Assembly: GCF_014905175.1 (NCBI RefSeq)
Contig: NC_057791.1
Coordinates: forward strand, 10,916,177-10,980,176
Length of the DNA: 64,000 nucleotides
Origin: Aphidius gifuensis
Taxonomy: Eukaryota; Arthropoda; Insecta; Hymenoptera; Braconidae
Direction: 5' to 3'
A model generated the notes under the pieces. The model searched no databases and was not told where the DNA came from. It saw only the letters and a list, made by a program, of their open reading frames with translations. Below are positions 46,549 through 55,927 of this stretch, piece by piece. Position numbers and translations under genes: made by a program. The first letter of the stretch is position 1. Each line of letters begins with the position of its first letter.

Positions 46549-46657
46549 CGTATCGCTATGTGGTCGCCGCATAATTGAGGGGCGCTAGTAGCACCCCGGT
46601 AACGTGCGCGACTTGTATCGCTTTTTTTACAATGGGCACAATACAAACATACTCTGA
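46549..46657. repeat. Dispersed repeat GCCGCATAATTGAGGGGCGC
   Basis: Same sequence at 50685-50787, including GGTAACGTGCGCGACTTGTA. Confidence 0.8.
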
Positions 46658-46658
46658 C

Positions 46659-46957
46659 CACTGAAATATAATAAAACTGGAAGGTGAACTTCTATGTTTA
46701 GCCAATGCACGGAGTGTCGCTAGAGATAGCAATATATTAGATAGCTTTCCCTCTCACTCACGCATGCGCACATTAAATCTTGTACAGTCAACGTCAAAAC
46801 AAACTAGTACTACACGATATAAAAGTAACATTATATTTCAGTACAGTCTCAACCAACTTTAGTTGACGTGACTGTACCGACAAGGACAAAAGCCCATCCA
46901 TTGAACTTCTCTCTCGGCGACGCTAAGTTCGGCTTCCAGTTTTATTATATTTCAGTG
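46659..46957. mobile_element. 299-bp MITE, CACTGAAATATAATAAAACT ends
   Basis: CACTGAAATATAATAAAACT is inverted as AGTTTTATTATATTTCAGTG; inner arms have CTAGTACTACACGATATAAA and TGTACCGACAAGGAC. Related to 47277-47690 and 48285-48587. Confidence 0.85.
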
Positions 46958-46981
46958 TTCACTGCATGCACCGGAATGGTC

Positions 46982-47005
46982 CATGGTAGAAGTATTTCTA
47001 CCATG
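46982..47005. mobile_element. 24-bp near-perfect palindrome, duplication GAATGGTC
   Basis: CATGGTAGAA-GTAT-TTCTACCATG; GAATGGTC at 46974-46981 and 47006-47013. The direct repeat can be read as up to 11 bp (GGAATGGTCCA); 8 bp makes the element symmetrical. Confidence 0.7.
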
Positions 47006-47154
47006 GAATGGTCCAAGAAGATATTTAAACATAATTGTGCAGGCTAGAGTGAATAAAAATATTTTGTTCTGTCTTTTTTTTTGGTCAAGGGCTGATGTCA
47101 GCGCTGCAGCTGGTAGTTTTTTGAACTGACTTACTCCGAAATTTAGGCTTTAAT

Positions 47155-47276
47155 GGGTGCGTTCCATGGCTATCCAGTCCGTACGAACTTCAAAATGGCG
47201 GAGTTTGGAAATCTTTTAATCATTTGTTGTGGTAGATCTGATTTTTTTTATTTAAAAAAAATAGCTGTGCATTGCC
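47155..47276. mobile_element. Left part of GGGTGCGTTCC element
   Basis: GGGTGCGTTCCATGGCTATC ... CAAAATGGCGGAG; cut by the next element. Confidence 0.8.
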
Positions 47277-47686
47277 GCCACTGAAATAAAACTAAAAGCC
47301 GAACTCTTTCGTCAAGTGTCGCCGAGATAGAAACGAAATTGGTGAATTCTTGTCTTTGTCAGTACACTCACGTCAATTAAAATTGGTTGAGACTACTGAA
47401 ATACAGTGTAACTTTTATATCGTGTAGTACTAGTTTGTTTTGACGTTGACCGCAGTCCAATCCACAGGGCATTACAATTTAGGGCTTTTTTCCTCCACTG
47501 GCGACGCTTGTGAAGCTTTTGTATGTGAAATATATATAAAAAAAATTTTACAAGTGCCATCAGCGGCAAAAAAAAACCCTAAATCTTAAAAAATTTGCCC
47601 TGTGAATTAGACTGCTGTACAAGATTTAATGTGCGCATGCGTGAGTGAGAAGGAAATTCACCAATATATTGCTATCTCTGCACCCG
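47277..47686. mobile_element. CACTGAAAT-type MITE, diverged, with CAGTCC insertion
   Basis: Starts CCACTGAAATAAAACTAAAAG; internal GTCAGTACACTCACGTCAAT; right end lost near 47680. Confidence 0.7.
47453..47614. mobile_element. 162-bp CAGTCC MITE, duplication CTG (one copy CCG)
   Basis: Empty site GACGTTGACTGTACAAG at 48442-48458. Confidence 0.85.
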
Positions 47687-48031
47687 GGGTGCGTTCCGTG
47701 GCTATCCAGTCCGTACGAACTTCAAAATGGCGGAGTTTGGAAATATTTTGATCCTTTGTTGTGGTAGACCTGATTTTTTTCATTTGAAAATAATCTGATC
47801 AAATTTGACGTTAGCCAATTTATTCGACAGATTTGAAATAACTAAATGGAAACTTTGCCAACTTAAACTTAAAAAAAATAGTAATACTTAATATTTTAAA
47901 TTTTTATAAATCTCTGGTCTTCTCTCTGGCTATAGTGATATATCATAGTAACTTTTAACATTATTAGGATTTTCATTTTTTTCGTCGCCATTTTGAAGTT
48001 CGTACGGACTGGATAGCCACGGAACGCACCC
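47687..48031. mobile_element. 345-bp MITE, GGGTGCGTTCCGTGG ends
   Basis: GGGTGCGTTCCGTGGCTATC then CAGTCCGTACGAACTTCAAA are inverted exactly at the right end. Uninterrupted relative of 55085-56073. Confidence 0.9.
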
Positions 48032-48055
48032 AGTGACAGCCTACGCTTTAACCAC

Positions 48056-48284
48056 TAGGTGCTTTCTTTTGTGTAAATTAGTTCAGTTAAATGCGCAGTC
48101 AGCAAAAAGTCAGTTTACAACAGCGTAGGGCATGAGGGGCTGGATCAGCCATGTTTTAATTCTTATTTTTCAAAAATTATTTGTTCGACGCCACTGTTCT
48201 CTCTTCAAGTTTGCATGACATACGCATGTGCATGATCATGCGCATTAACGTGAAAAAAAATAAATACACAAAAGAAAGCACCTA
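48056..48284. mobile_element. 229-bp MITE, TAGGTGCTTTC ends
   Basis: TAGGTGCTTTCTTTTGTGTA is inverted as TACACAAAAGAAAGCACCTA. Relative at 54459-54714. Confidence 0.85.
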
Positions 48285-48587
48285 CTGAAATATAATAAAA
48301 CTGGAAACCGAACTTCGTGTCGCCGAGAGAGAAACTCAATGGTTGGCCTGTTGTCCTTGTCGGTACAGTCACGTCAACTATAATTGATTGAGACTACTGA
48401 AATATAATGTAACTTTTATACTGTGTAGTACTAGTTTGTTTTGACGTTGACTGTACAAGATTTAATGTGCGCATGCGTGAGTGAGAGGGAATGCCAAATT
48501 GCCAACCAATATATTGCTATCTCTGGCGACACTCCGTGCATTGGCAAAGCATAGGAGTTCACCTTCCAGTTTTATTATATTTCAGTG
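48285..48587. mobile_element. CACTGAAATATAATAAAACT MITE, second good copy
   Basis: Ends CTGAAATATAATAAAACTGG and the inverse; core as 46659-46957. Confidence 0.85.
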
Positions 48588-49249
48588 GCTTTAACACAGT
48601 AAAAAAGCAAAGCATACACTCCTTATTCACCTCCATGGTTACGTTGGAGTTCACATCGATCATATGTATATGATTATGAGTTATGACATATGTATGTCTA
48701 TTGTGAATAATTGGAGCGATTAGAGCCATACTGACTCAAGCTCGAAAATAAAATTCGGAAAAAATGATAAAATAGTATAAGATAAGGCAATATTAATATG
48801 AACTTCGAAAAAAAACTTGTTTTAGTAATCTATCATTATATTAATATATTTATTAATTTTTTTTCTTTTGTAGAAAGACAATTTATCATTTGTTTCATTG
48901 CATTATTTTAAAAATTGTAAGTTCCCTAACATAATTTAAATAAAGTTCTGTCATCTAACGTATCAAATGGATTGGATACTTTACTAATCATATTATTTCT
49001 CTCATATTATAAATACGTAATATTCTATGTTTATTTTCTTTTCCTCGTTCATCTACATTATTCAAGTGGGCTCCAACAATAGCAAACACATGATAAACCA
49101 AGTGCAATGACAGATTAAGCACATCTTTGTTGTTTATAAATGGTCGTATATGGTGTATATGATCGATGTCAACTCCAACGTAACACAGAAAAAATGAGCT
49201 CTCTAGTCATGAATTACATTTAGCATAGAGGTTTGACAAGAAGTTTTTC
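48588..49249. other. Spacer, nothing recognised
   Basis: AT-rich. ACGTTGGAGTTCACATCGAT (48642) is inverted at 49163-49183, a possible hairpin element. Confidence 0.4.
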
Positions 49250-49337
49250 AAGCGCCACCATCGGAAAAAAAAAGCCCTAAAGTATAAAATTTATTTTGCC
49301 CTGTGAATTCGACTGCTGAATTGAAGTGCTGCACCCG
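49250..49337. mobile_element. Partial CAGTCC-type MITE
   Basis: Right half: AAGCGCCACCATCGG ... CCCTGTGAATTCGACTGC. Confidence 0.7.
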
Positions 49338-49499
49338 CAGTCCAATTCACAGGGCAAATTTTTTACAATTTAGGGCTTTTTTTTGCCGGTGATGGCACTT
49401 ATAAAATTTTTTTTATATAGATTTCACATACAAGAGCTCCACAAGCACCGCCAGTGGAGGAAAAAAGCCCTAAATTGTAATGTCCTGTGAATTGGACTG
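49338..49499. mobile_element. 162-bp CAGTCC MITE
   Basis: CAGTCCAATTCACAGGGC to GTGAATTGGACTG; flanks CCG and CAG, no clear duplication. Confidence 0.85.
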
Positions 49500-49509
49500 C
49501 AGTATTTAA

Positions 49510-49700
49510 CAGTCCAATTCACGAGACAAATTTTTTACAATTTAGGGCTTTTTTTTGACGCTGATAGCGCTTGTAAAAATTTTTTTTATATAGATTTTAC
49601 ATACAACCGCTTCTCAAGCGCTGTGAGTGGTGAAAAAAAGCTCTAAATTGTAATGCCCTGTGAATTTTGCCCTGTAATACCGACTAAAAACTAGAAACAG
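49510..49700. mobile_element. CAGTCC MITE, right end replaced
   Basis: From 49660 the sequence switches to TTTTGCCCTGTAATACCGAC, the interior of the GGGTGCATTCC family. Confidence 0.7.
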
Positions 49701-49793
49701 AAACAACGACAAAAGTGATAAAATTCTCTATAAAATTCTCTCTCTCACCTCTAAATTGAAAAAAAAACCAGAAACTAAGAAAAAATAACGAAG

Positions 49794-49865
49794 TTTCCCC
49801 GCCGGGAATCGAACCCGGGTCTTTTGCTTTCCGGGCAAACGCCTTGACCACTAGACCACAGGGCT
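49794..49865 (-). pseudogene. tRNA-like sequence inside a palindromic unit, copy 1
   Basis: D arm TGGTCTAGTGGTCAAGGC, a perfect TTTGC/GCAAA anticodon stem and CCGGGTTCGATTCCCGG T arm are present. Acceptor pairs 1-2 fail and position 33 is C, so probably not functional. Flanked by AGAAAAAATAA / TTATTTTTTCT arms (49779-49880). Confidence 0.6.
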
Positions 49866-49885
49866 TCTTATTTTTTCTAAAGGCA

Positions 49886-50348
49886 TGTGGCCACTAGCAT
49901 AGTTTTTCGACCAAGTTTTATGCCATAGCACTTGTGTCACTATATCTCACTAAAAATTTACTAGAAAATGGCCGCTGAGGACTATGTTGAAAAAATGCTG
50001 CACGCAACATTTCAGCATAGAACCGCTAACTTCACACTAGTTTTTTTGGATACAGCCAACATTAAAAAAATACAACAACAATGGTTAGCGTTTTTAATAA
50101 ATTTGTTTGTTTATATTTACACATGTATAGTACATATGTATAATGATTGACTGTCAAAATATCAAATTGTCAACAAATAAGAAAGGTTATATTTTTATTT
50201 ATTTTTTATGTGTTTATAAGCAAGTTGGTACAGCTGAAACAATTTCAAAAAACGATTAAAACGCCGCCCTATAGCCGTTATATGTGATATATTTCGGCCA
50301 TATCGCTATAGCATAGAACTTGGTCGAAAAACTATGCTGGTGGCCACA
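49886..50348. mobile_element. 463-bp MITE, TGTGGCCAC ends
   Basis: TGTGGCCACTAGCATAGTTT, TTCGACCAAGTT inverted at the right end. The 60-codon ORF inside is not conserved with anything I know. Confidence 0.85.
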
Positions 50349-50439
50349 AGCCTCAAGTTTCATCAAGTTAACTCCGACGTCCTTCTATTCGTCAATTCAT
50401 TTTTTGAAAAAAACCAGAAACTTAGAAAAAATAACGAAG

Positions 50440-50511
50440 TTCCCCCACCGGGAATCGAACCCGGTTATTTTGCTTTTCCGGCAAACGCCTTGACCACTAG
50501 ACCACAGGGTT
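50440..50511 (-). pseudogene. tRNA-like sequence inside a palindromic unit, copy 2
   Basis: Same architecture as copy 1 with a one-base shorter anticodon loop side. Flanking arms ACTTAGAAAAAATAA / TTATTTTTTCTAAGT, and outside them a ~40-bp direct repeat (TTTCATCAAGTTAACTCCGA) at 50357 and 50529. Confidence 0.6.
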
Positions 50512-50684
50512 TCTTATTTTTTCTAAGTTTCATCAAGTTAACTCCGACGTCCTTCTATGCGTCCAAGAAGACTAGAGACCAGGAGAGTCAACTCCCTGTA
50601 GTGGGGGATAGGCTGGATGGGACCAAAAACATTCAATTCATTTTTTGAAAAAAAAAAAAAAATTCCAGACTTTACAGCCAGAGA

Positions 50685-50787
50685 AGACTTCGCCGCATAA
50701 TTGAGGGGCGCTAGTTGTACCCTGGTAACGTGCGCGACTTGTATCGCTTTTTTTTTTACAATGCGCATAACACAAACGTACTCTGGC
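50685..50787. repeat. Dispersed repeat, second copy of 46549-46657
   Basis: GCCGCATAATTGAGGGGCGC and GTAACGTGCGCGACTTGTAT. Confidence 0.8.
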
Positions 50788-51540
50788 AAACACTAAATAG
50801 AGCATTATACAGCTCTCAAGATTTTTATAAAAATTACTAATTTATTTATTTGCCATAAAATTAAAAAAACTATTGACAAATTGGTAAAAAAAAAAGATAA
50901 AACCGAATAAATTAATATGCACTCTGAATTAATTTCTTAGCCATTTGCCAATAAGATTTTAATTTGTTATGGAAAATATTGCAAAAAAATTAATGTAGAC
51001 TACAAATTAATTTATTTTGTTAACCCCTCCTCTTAGATACATTTACAAAATTTATTATAAATCATTTGACCTGATAACCAGAGCCTTACTTACTTAACCA
51101 CAGCAGTAACAATTAAAGGTGACGAAAATTTGTTATACTTGAATATTTATTATAATCATGGCAATCCAAGAATTAACCGACACTTAGCCGATATATAAAT
51201 TTTATTTGTTTCATATACCCAGAAATAAAAAAAAATACGTAGCTGTTATATATTATTGAACAAAGAACCTTTCAATATTGAATACATAACAGTGGCTCTT
51301 AATATATTTATGTATGTCGAAAGAATGATAAATAATTAGTTTTGGTAACCCAAAGAACAATCGACAAATGTCAAGTCATACGTTAGCCAGTCTTTAATGT
51401 GCCAACTCTTGGCTCAATTGTATATTCTCAGGATTCTCAGCTTGGCCACCCAATAATTTACCGAAGCTCGGCCAATGAATTGCTTGATAAGAGCTACCTC
51501 ATCTTGGCATACGAGCCTTGGTATGCAAATAACCAGCCAG
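50788..51540. other. AT-rich spacer with SINE-like copy
   Basis: Remnants of TTAGCCATTTG units (50930) and the tRNA-like repeat; otherwise nothing. Confidence 0.45.
51064..51180 (-). pseudogene. tRNA-like SINE head, copy 2
   Basis: Minus strand reads CTGCTGTGGTTAAGTAAGTA AGGCTCTGG, matching 36740; B box lost. Upstream flank shared with 36690-36740. Confidence 0.45.
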
Positions 51541-51620
51541 CACCCGTATTCAGAGGATGTTCTCATTAGGGCCTTTTTTTTCCGATGGTGGCGTTTGTGA
51601 AGCTTTTCTATTAGAGTGGG
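51541..51620. mobile_element. Partial GCACCCGTATTC MITE cut by a TAGAGTGGGTAT fragment
   Basis: CACCCGTATTCAGAGGATGT ... AAGCTTTTCTAT, then TAGAGTGGGTAT at 51605. Confidence 0.7.
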
Positions 51621-52371
51621 TATTGGGAAACGCACAATTCACCACGACGTCTGGTGGTAAATTTCTGGAAACTATTTCATACACCCATTCATATGTGGTA
51701 TACACAGTATATATGCTAAATTAATAAACGAATAATATTTTTACAAATTGTTTAAAAGGTCTGGTACAAAATTTTCCGCAAAATTGATTAAAAAAAATAA
51801 AAAACAAGACTTTACGTTTCTGGGTGCAACAGTAATTCCAGGAGAAATAGAGATCTGAGTTTCTATGCATTTTTGAGGTTAGACAAACAACAACCTGTCA
51901 AAGTAAAATCACATTTTGATAATATATCAAGTGGCAAACACATGATACTGCATGATACTCATCACTTGAATCAATTTTTACACCAATACTCGTAATATGT
52001 TTCGCATATATAATACGATTTTCTTCAAGGGAATTTCGTGAGGAATTCGTTTTTCGTGCACATGAAAGTATATACTCAATAGTTAATAACATTTTTTTAA
52101 TAAACAATAAAATTTAATGTTAATGGGATATACTCGGGTGTGTGTATTTAGTTTCTTTTTTTGCCGACTGCTTACAGCGATTGGCCACTGTCAGCACTGC
52201 TACATTATAATTTCAAATATTTACATGGGATTTTCTCATAGTGAGTTTTTGATTTATCAAGTTGTTTTTCCGCTATCGAACGCTCCCCAGAATACGGGTG
52301 CTGATACAAAAGCTCTAAAAAAGCCCTAAATTGTAATGCTCTGTGAATTGGACTGCAGACCATTTTACTAT
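51621..52371. other. Spacer; end fragments of MITEs at 52285-52358
   Basis: GAATACGGGTGC at 52292 and GCCCTAAATTGTAATG ... GAATTGGACTG at 52323-52355 are right ends of two families. No gene seen. Confidence 0.5.
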
Positions 52372-52706
52372 GAGGACGTTCCAAAAATCATTCGGAAACC
52401 CGGAAGGTTAAGATTGTGATCATAGAAAATTTTTGATATTTTGTTGTGGTAGACATGATTTTTTGTTCATGTATTTTTATAGGCACAAAACAATAAATTA
52501 TTATTGTTTAATTATTAATAATAATTATAAAAAATTTTTTTCACAACTGTAATAAGTAACAAAAGTAAATGACATATGCAATATGGCTGTTTTTGTTGCT
52601 TACAATATCTACAGTAACCTCTAGTTACTTTTAAGTTTATTTTATCACTATATTTTTTCATCTTCTGCGCCGGTCCGGGTTTCCGAGTGATTTTTGGAAC
52701 GTCCCC
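52372..52706. mobile_element. 335-bp MITE, GGGGACGTT ends, copy 2
   Basis: GAGGACGTTCCAAAAATCAT and its inverse; opposite orientation to 20676-21010. Confidence 0.9.
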
Positions 52707-52720
52707 TATAGTATGCTATC

Positions 52721-53057
52721 AGGTGTGTTCGTTTGTGTTCGTTCACTTTTCACACCGAGCGTATGCACGGAGCGTATGCAAGAAGGAAGTTGCAGTCAAA
52801 CGTAAACTGTAACTAAATTTGTTTTGCTATTCGTTTTTTCCAGTTCTTTTGCTTTCTTTTATTATTATTAATTGGTAATTTCTTCTTGCGTCTGAGAAAA
52901 AATTATTAAATTAACAAAATAAACACAATGACTGAAAATAACGAATGTTTTAGTAAATTTTAGTTACTAAAGTTTCTTCAAATGACCGTAAAACTCTAGC
53001 GCTTCCTTGCATACGCTCCGTGCATACGCTCGGTGTGAATAGTGAACGAACACACCT
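52721..53057. mobile_element. 337-bp MITE, AGGTGTGTTCG ends
   Basis: AGGTGTGTTCGTTTGTGTTC then CACACCGAGCGTATGCACGG inverted at the right end. It sits inside a repeat that is uninterrupted at 40480-40495. Confidence 0.88.
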
Positions 53058-53205
53058 ATAGTCAACAAACTATACCATATAAAATTTTTCAATGTAGTTT
53101 CAATGGTCTGGAAATAGTTCACTGTGCGCCACCAGATGCCATGGTGAATAGGTCAGATCTAGAGTGGGTATAAGCTTATACCCACTCTAGTCAGATCCCT
53201 AAAGG
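53058..53205. repeat. Copy of the right part of 40370-40639
   Basis: AACAAACTATACCATATAAA ... GCGCCACCAGATGCCATGG, with a 30-bp palindrome at the same position. Confidence 0.85.
53160..53189. mobile_element. 30-bp perfect palindrome (TAGAG family), duplication GTCAGATC
   Basis: TAGAGTGGGTATAAG plus its exact inverse; GTCAGATC at 53152-53159 and 53190-53197. Confidence 0.92.
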
Positions 53206-53785
53206 TACGGTCTCCAAGGAGCGTCTGCGCCGGCTGTCCGACTGTCGCGTTCGGGCGTTCTGATCAAGCGCTTTGGAACGCTCATAGCCGAGTGGTCTCC
53301 AAGGCGCGCTCACAATTTCTAAACAGTTGAGCAGCTGTATGATGAATATACTTTTGTTTTAAATAAAAATATAAATATCATAGATAATAGAGAAAAATTA
53401 ATTTTGATAATAGCTGATAAAGTTACTTAAGAATATTGTAGGAGAAAATGACAGAAAAATTATATACCGATATACCGAACCGAACGGAGGTTTTGGAACG
53501 CACCCTTGGTCTGAGGGGTTTTATCGACCACGCTAATTTAGACCACCGGTTTGTGAGTAGTCTCGGTAGTGACATCTATTTTTGTCTGAATGTCAGTGTT
53601 GATTTGGTAGACATCCGCCGCGAGCCGATAATCCAGATGCCTACCCTGGCTACGTCAGATTGGTATCCCTTACTTCGACAAAAAAATTTCAATGTTATAT
53701 ATTATAAAATATGTTTACCACTTAAATTGCAAGTCATGATTTTTAAGCTTTTTTTGAGATGAAAATAGTATATTATATAACTAGT
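53206..53785. other. Unassigned stretch
   Basis: GC-richer than its surroundings at 53210-53330 (GGTCTCCAAGG occurs twice, near 53217 and 53301). A 104-codon ORF at 53448-53762 has no recognisable domain. Confidence 0.35.
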
Positions 53786-53911
53786 ACGTGAAGTAGGTGA
53801 TTCTTGCACGATTTTGAAGGTGTCGAGAACGAGCCGAAGGCGAGTCGAAAACGACCTGGTGACGAGTATGACACTTTCAAAGTCGTGGAGGATCACCTTC
53901 TTCACGTACGA
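53786..53911. mobile_element. ~126-bp MITE, ACGTGAAG(T/A)AGGTGAT ends
   Basis: ACGTGAAGTAGGTGATTC is inverted as GATCACCTTCTTCACGT; GACACTTTCAAAGTCGTG inner arm. Confidence 0.8.
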
Positions 53912-53929
53912 GTTATATAGGTACAATAT

Positions 53930-54088
53930 TTTTTGACACGAGGTTTGTAATATGGACGCCATTTTGCACCAATATAGTGCGTAAGGAGATACTTTTTCTT
54001 GTTAAAAAATCGTGCGTAAAAGTATTTCTTTACGCACTATAATTGGTGCGTAATGGCGTCTTTTACAAACAGAGTGTCAAAAAAAAAA
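53930..54088. mobile_element. ~160-bp MITE, TTTTTTGACAC ends
   Basis: TTTTTTGACACGAGGTTTGT, GACGCCATT and GCACCAATATAGTGCGTAA are inverted in order. Confidence 0.8.
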
Positions 54089-54118
54089 AAACGGTACAAA
54101 AAATGTACGGTAATTATT

Positions 54119-54225
54119 TTATGTTACAAGGGCAGTGGGAATAATGTGTGACTTTCCAAAGGGTAAGAGGGGTAGTGCGCTTTTTAAAAATTCACACATT
54201 ATTACCACTGTCCCTAGTAACATAA
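54119..54225. mobile_element. 107-bp MITE, TTATGTTACAAGGGCAGTGG family, copy 2
   Basis: Same length and ends as 3129-3235. Confidence 0.85.
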
Positions 54226-54272
54226 AATATATAGTTCGTTACATGTGCCCAATCAGAGAGCCTGCTCACAAC

Positions 54273-54860
54273 CATATATTTAATACTACTATATTGCGCA
54301 TTGCCTATGCTTTCCCATAAGTGGGCTGTGCGCATTCATTACGGTGCAGACAATCTCTCTGTCGCAGTCATACTGCTCAACAAAAATCTTTTGCGCATGT
54401 CCGAATTATTATTCGAGTAGGAGCTCGGAAACATTCTACAACGCACACAAATTTAATAGGTGCTTTCTTTTGTGTATTTATATTTTTTCACTTCAATGCG
54501 CATGATCATGCACATGCGCATATTATACAAACATGAGAAGAGTACAGTGGCGTCGAACAAATAATTCTTAAAAAATAAAAATTGAAACATGGCTGATCCA
54601 GCCTCTCATGTCCTACGCTGTTGCAAACTGACTTTTTGCTGACTGCGCATTCAACTGCGCATGCGTAAAAATAAACAGGAAAAAAAATAAACACCCAAAA
54701 GAAAGCACCTATTGTGTATACGTGTGAACCAAACGGATTATTCGGACATGCGCAAAAAATTTTTGTCGAGGCGTATGACTGCGACAGAGAGATTGTCTGC
54801 ACCGTAATGAATCCGCACAAAATCATACCCTATGCGCAATATAGTAGTATTAAATATATG
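54273..54860. mobile_element. 588-bp element, CATATATTTAATACTACTAT ends, duplication CTCACAAC
   Basis: The 20-bp end is inverted at 54841-54860; CTCACAAC at 54265-54272 and 54861-54868. The empty site is at 3273-3280. Confidence 0.92.
54459..54714. mobile_element. 256-bp MITE, TAGGTGCTTTC ends, nested
   Basis: TAGGTGCTTTCTTTTGTGTA / CACCCAAAAGAAAGCACCTA; core GCATGATCATGCACATGCGC. Confidence 0.85.
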
Positions 54861-55049
54861 CTCACAACTCATTTGGAGGGGAAACACTCGCCAAGGCTCG
54901 TGCTTTCCTCTCCAAATTCGTTGAGAGCACACTCTCTGAGTGAGCACTTGTAACGAAATATACTATGAAGATATTTTCATGAGCTACAAAATGTGCCGTA
55001 GCCACGGCACGCACCCCTAGTTAGGAATGAATAATTATAGGATTGATAC

Positions 55050-55084
55050 CAAGAAGACTAGAGACTAGAGGTCTAGTCTTCTTG
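55050..55084. repeat. 35-bp CAAGAAGACTAGA palindrome
   Basis: CAAGAAGACTAGA and its inverse around nine bases; relative of 18453-18488; no target duplication visible. Confidence 0.8.
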
Positions 55085-55199
55085 GTGGCTACCCATTCCG
55101 TACGAATTTCAAAATGGCGAAGTTTGGAAATCCTTTGATATTTTGTTGTGGTCGACCTGATTTTTTTTGTTTACAAACAATCAGATAAAATTTAACAAT

Positions 55200-55318
55200 G
55201 GGTGCATTCTTCTAATGAAAATTTTTTTTTCGCTCTGCAATTTCGCCCTGTAATACCGACCAAAGTTTTATAAGAAAATGCTATTTCGAAAAAAAAATTT
55301 TATTAAAGAAATGCACCC
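55200..55318. mobile_element. 119-bp GGGTGCATTC MITE, duplication AAT
   Basis: GGGTGCATTCTTCTAATGAA / AAAGAAATGCACCC; AAT on both sides. Confidence 0.9.
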
Positions 55319-55399
55319 AATAACAAATTTATTTTATAAATTTGAAATAACTGAATAAAAACTTTGTCGACTTACACTTGAAAAAAAAGATAATACTTT

Positions 55400-55927
55400 G
55401 GGTGCATTCCTTTAATAAAAAATTTTTTTTCGTTTTGCGATTTCGCCCTGTAATACCGGCCAAAATTTTATAGGAAAAAGCTGTTTCTTGTAGTGGCAGT
55501 ACTGGCACATGACATTATTTTTTTTGGCTTCCAATTATTAGATGGATAACTGTTCAATGTTTATATCAAACTCAATCAAACTGCAGTCCACTATTTACAT
55601 TATATTTTTTTCTTCCACTGCGCTTTTGTATGTAAAATCTATATAAAAAAAAATTTACAAGCGCCATCAGCGGCAAAAAAAAGCCCTAAATTGTAAAGAA
55701 TTTGCCCTGTGAATCGGACTGCTGAAATATAGATAGAAAATTGACTTGTTGTGATTGTTTGTTATTGTCACATAGGTCGTACCACACATTATCGTAAACT
55801 GTAAAGCCTGGAATATTGCATAGAGAAATTTATCACTTTTGTCGTTGTTTCTGTTTCTAGTTTTTAGTCGGTATGACAGGGCGAAATTGCAAAACGAAAA
55901 AAAATTTTTTATTAAAGGAATGCACCC
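55400..55927. mobile_element. 528-bp GGGTGCATTCC MITE, duplication TTT, itself interrupted
   Basis: GGGTGCATTCCTTTAATAAA and its inverse; TTT on both sides; interior as 9145-9483. Confidence 0.9.
55584..55721. mobile_element. 138-bp CAGTCC MITE, duplication CTG
   Basis: CTG at 55581-55583 and 55722-55724; empty CTG at 9280-9282 in the related host. Confidence 0.92.

Larger units (their letters stand above)
54235..54957. mobile_element. TTCGTTACATGTGC element interrupted by a 588-bp insertion
   Basis: TTCGTTACATGTGCCCAATC / GAGCACTTGTAACGAA ends; core GGAGGGGAAACACTCGCC. Without the insertion it would be about 127 bp. Confidence 0.85.

Noticed and set aside
46659..46957. CACTA-superfamily assignment from the CACTG end
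   Set aside because: No 3-bp duplication is visible at any of the copies, so the end alone is not enough.
49794..49865. Functional tRNA gene
   Set aside because: Top acceptor pairs do not form, position 33 is not T, and both copies sit inside inverted arms.
50334..50648. 104-codon ORF with VPPPGIEPGYFAFPANALTTRPQ
   Set aside because: This is the usual false translation through a tRNA-like sequence; see 50440-50511.
53448..53762. 104-codon ORF starting MTEKLYTDIP
   Set aside because: No domain or conserved pattern recognised, no splice partner, and it sits among MITEs; kept only as an unassigned stretch.
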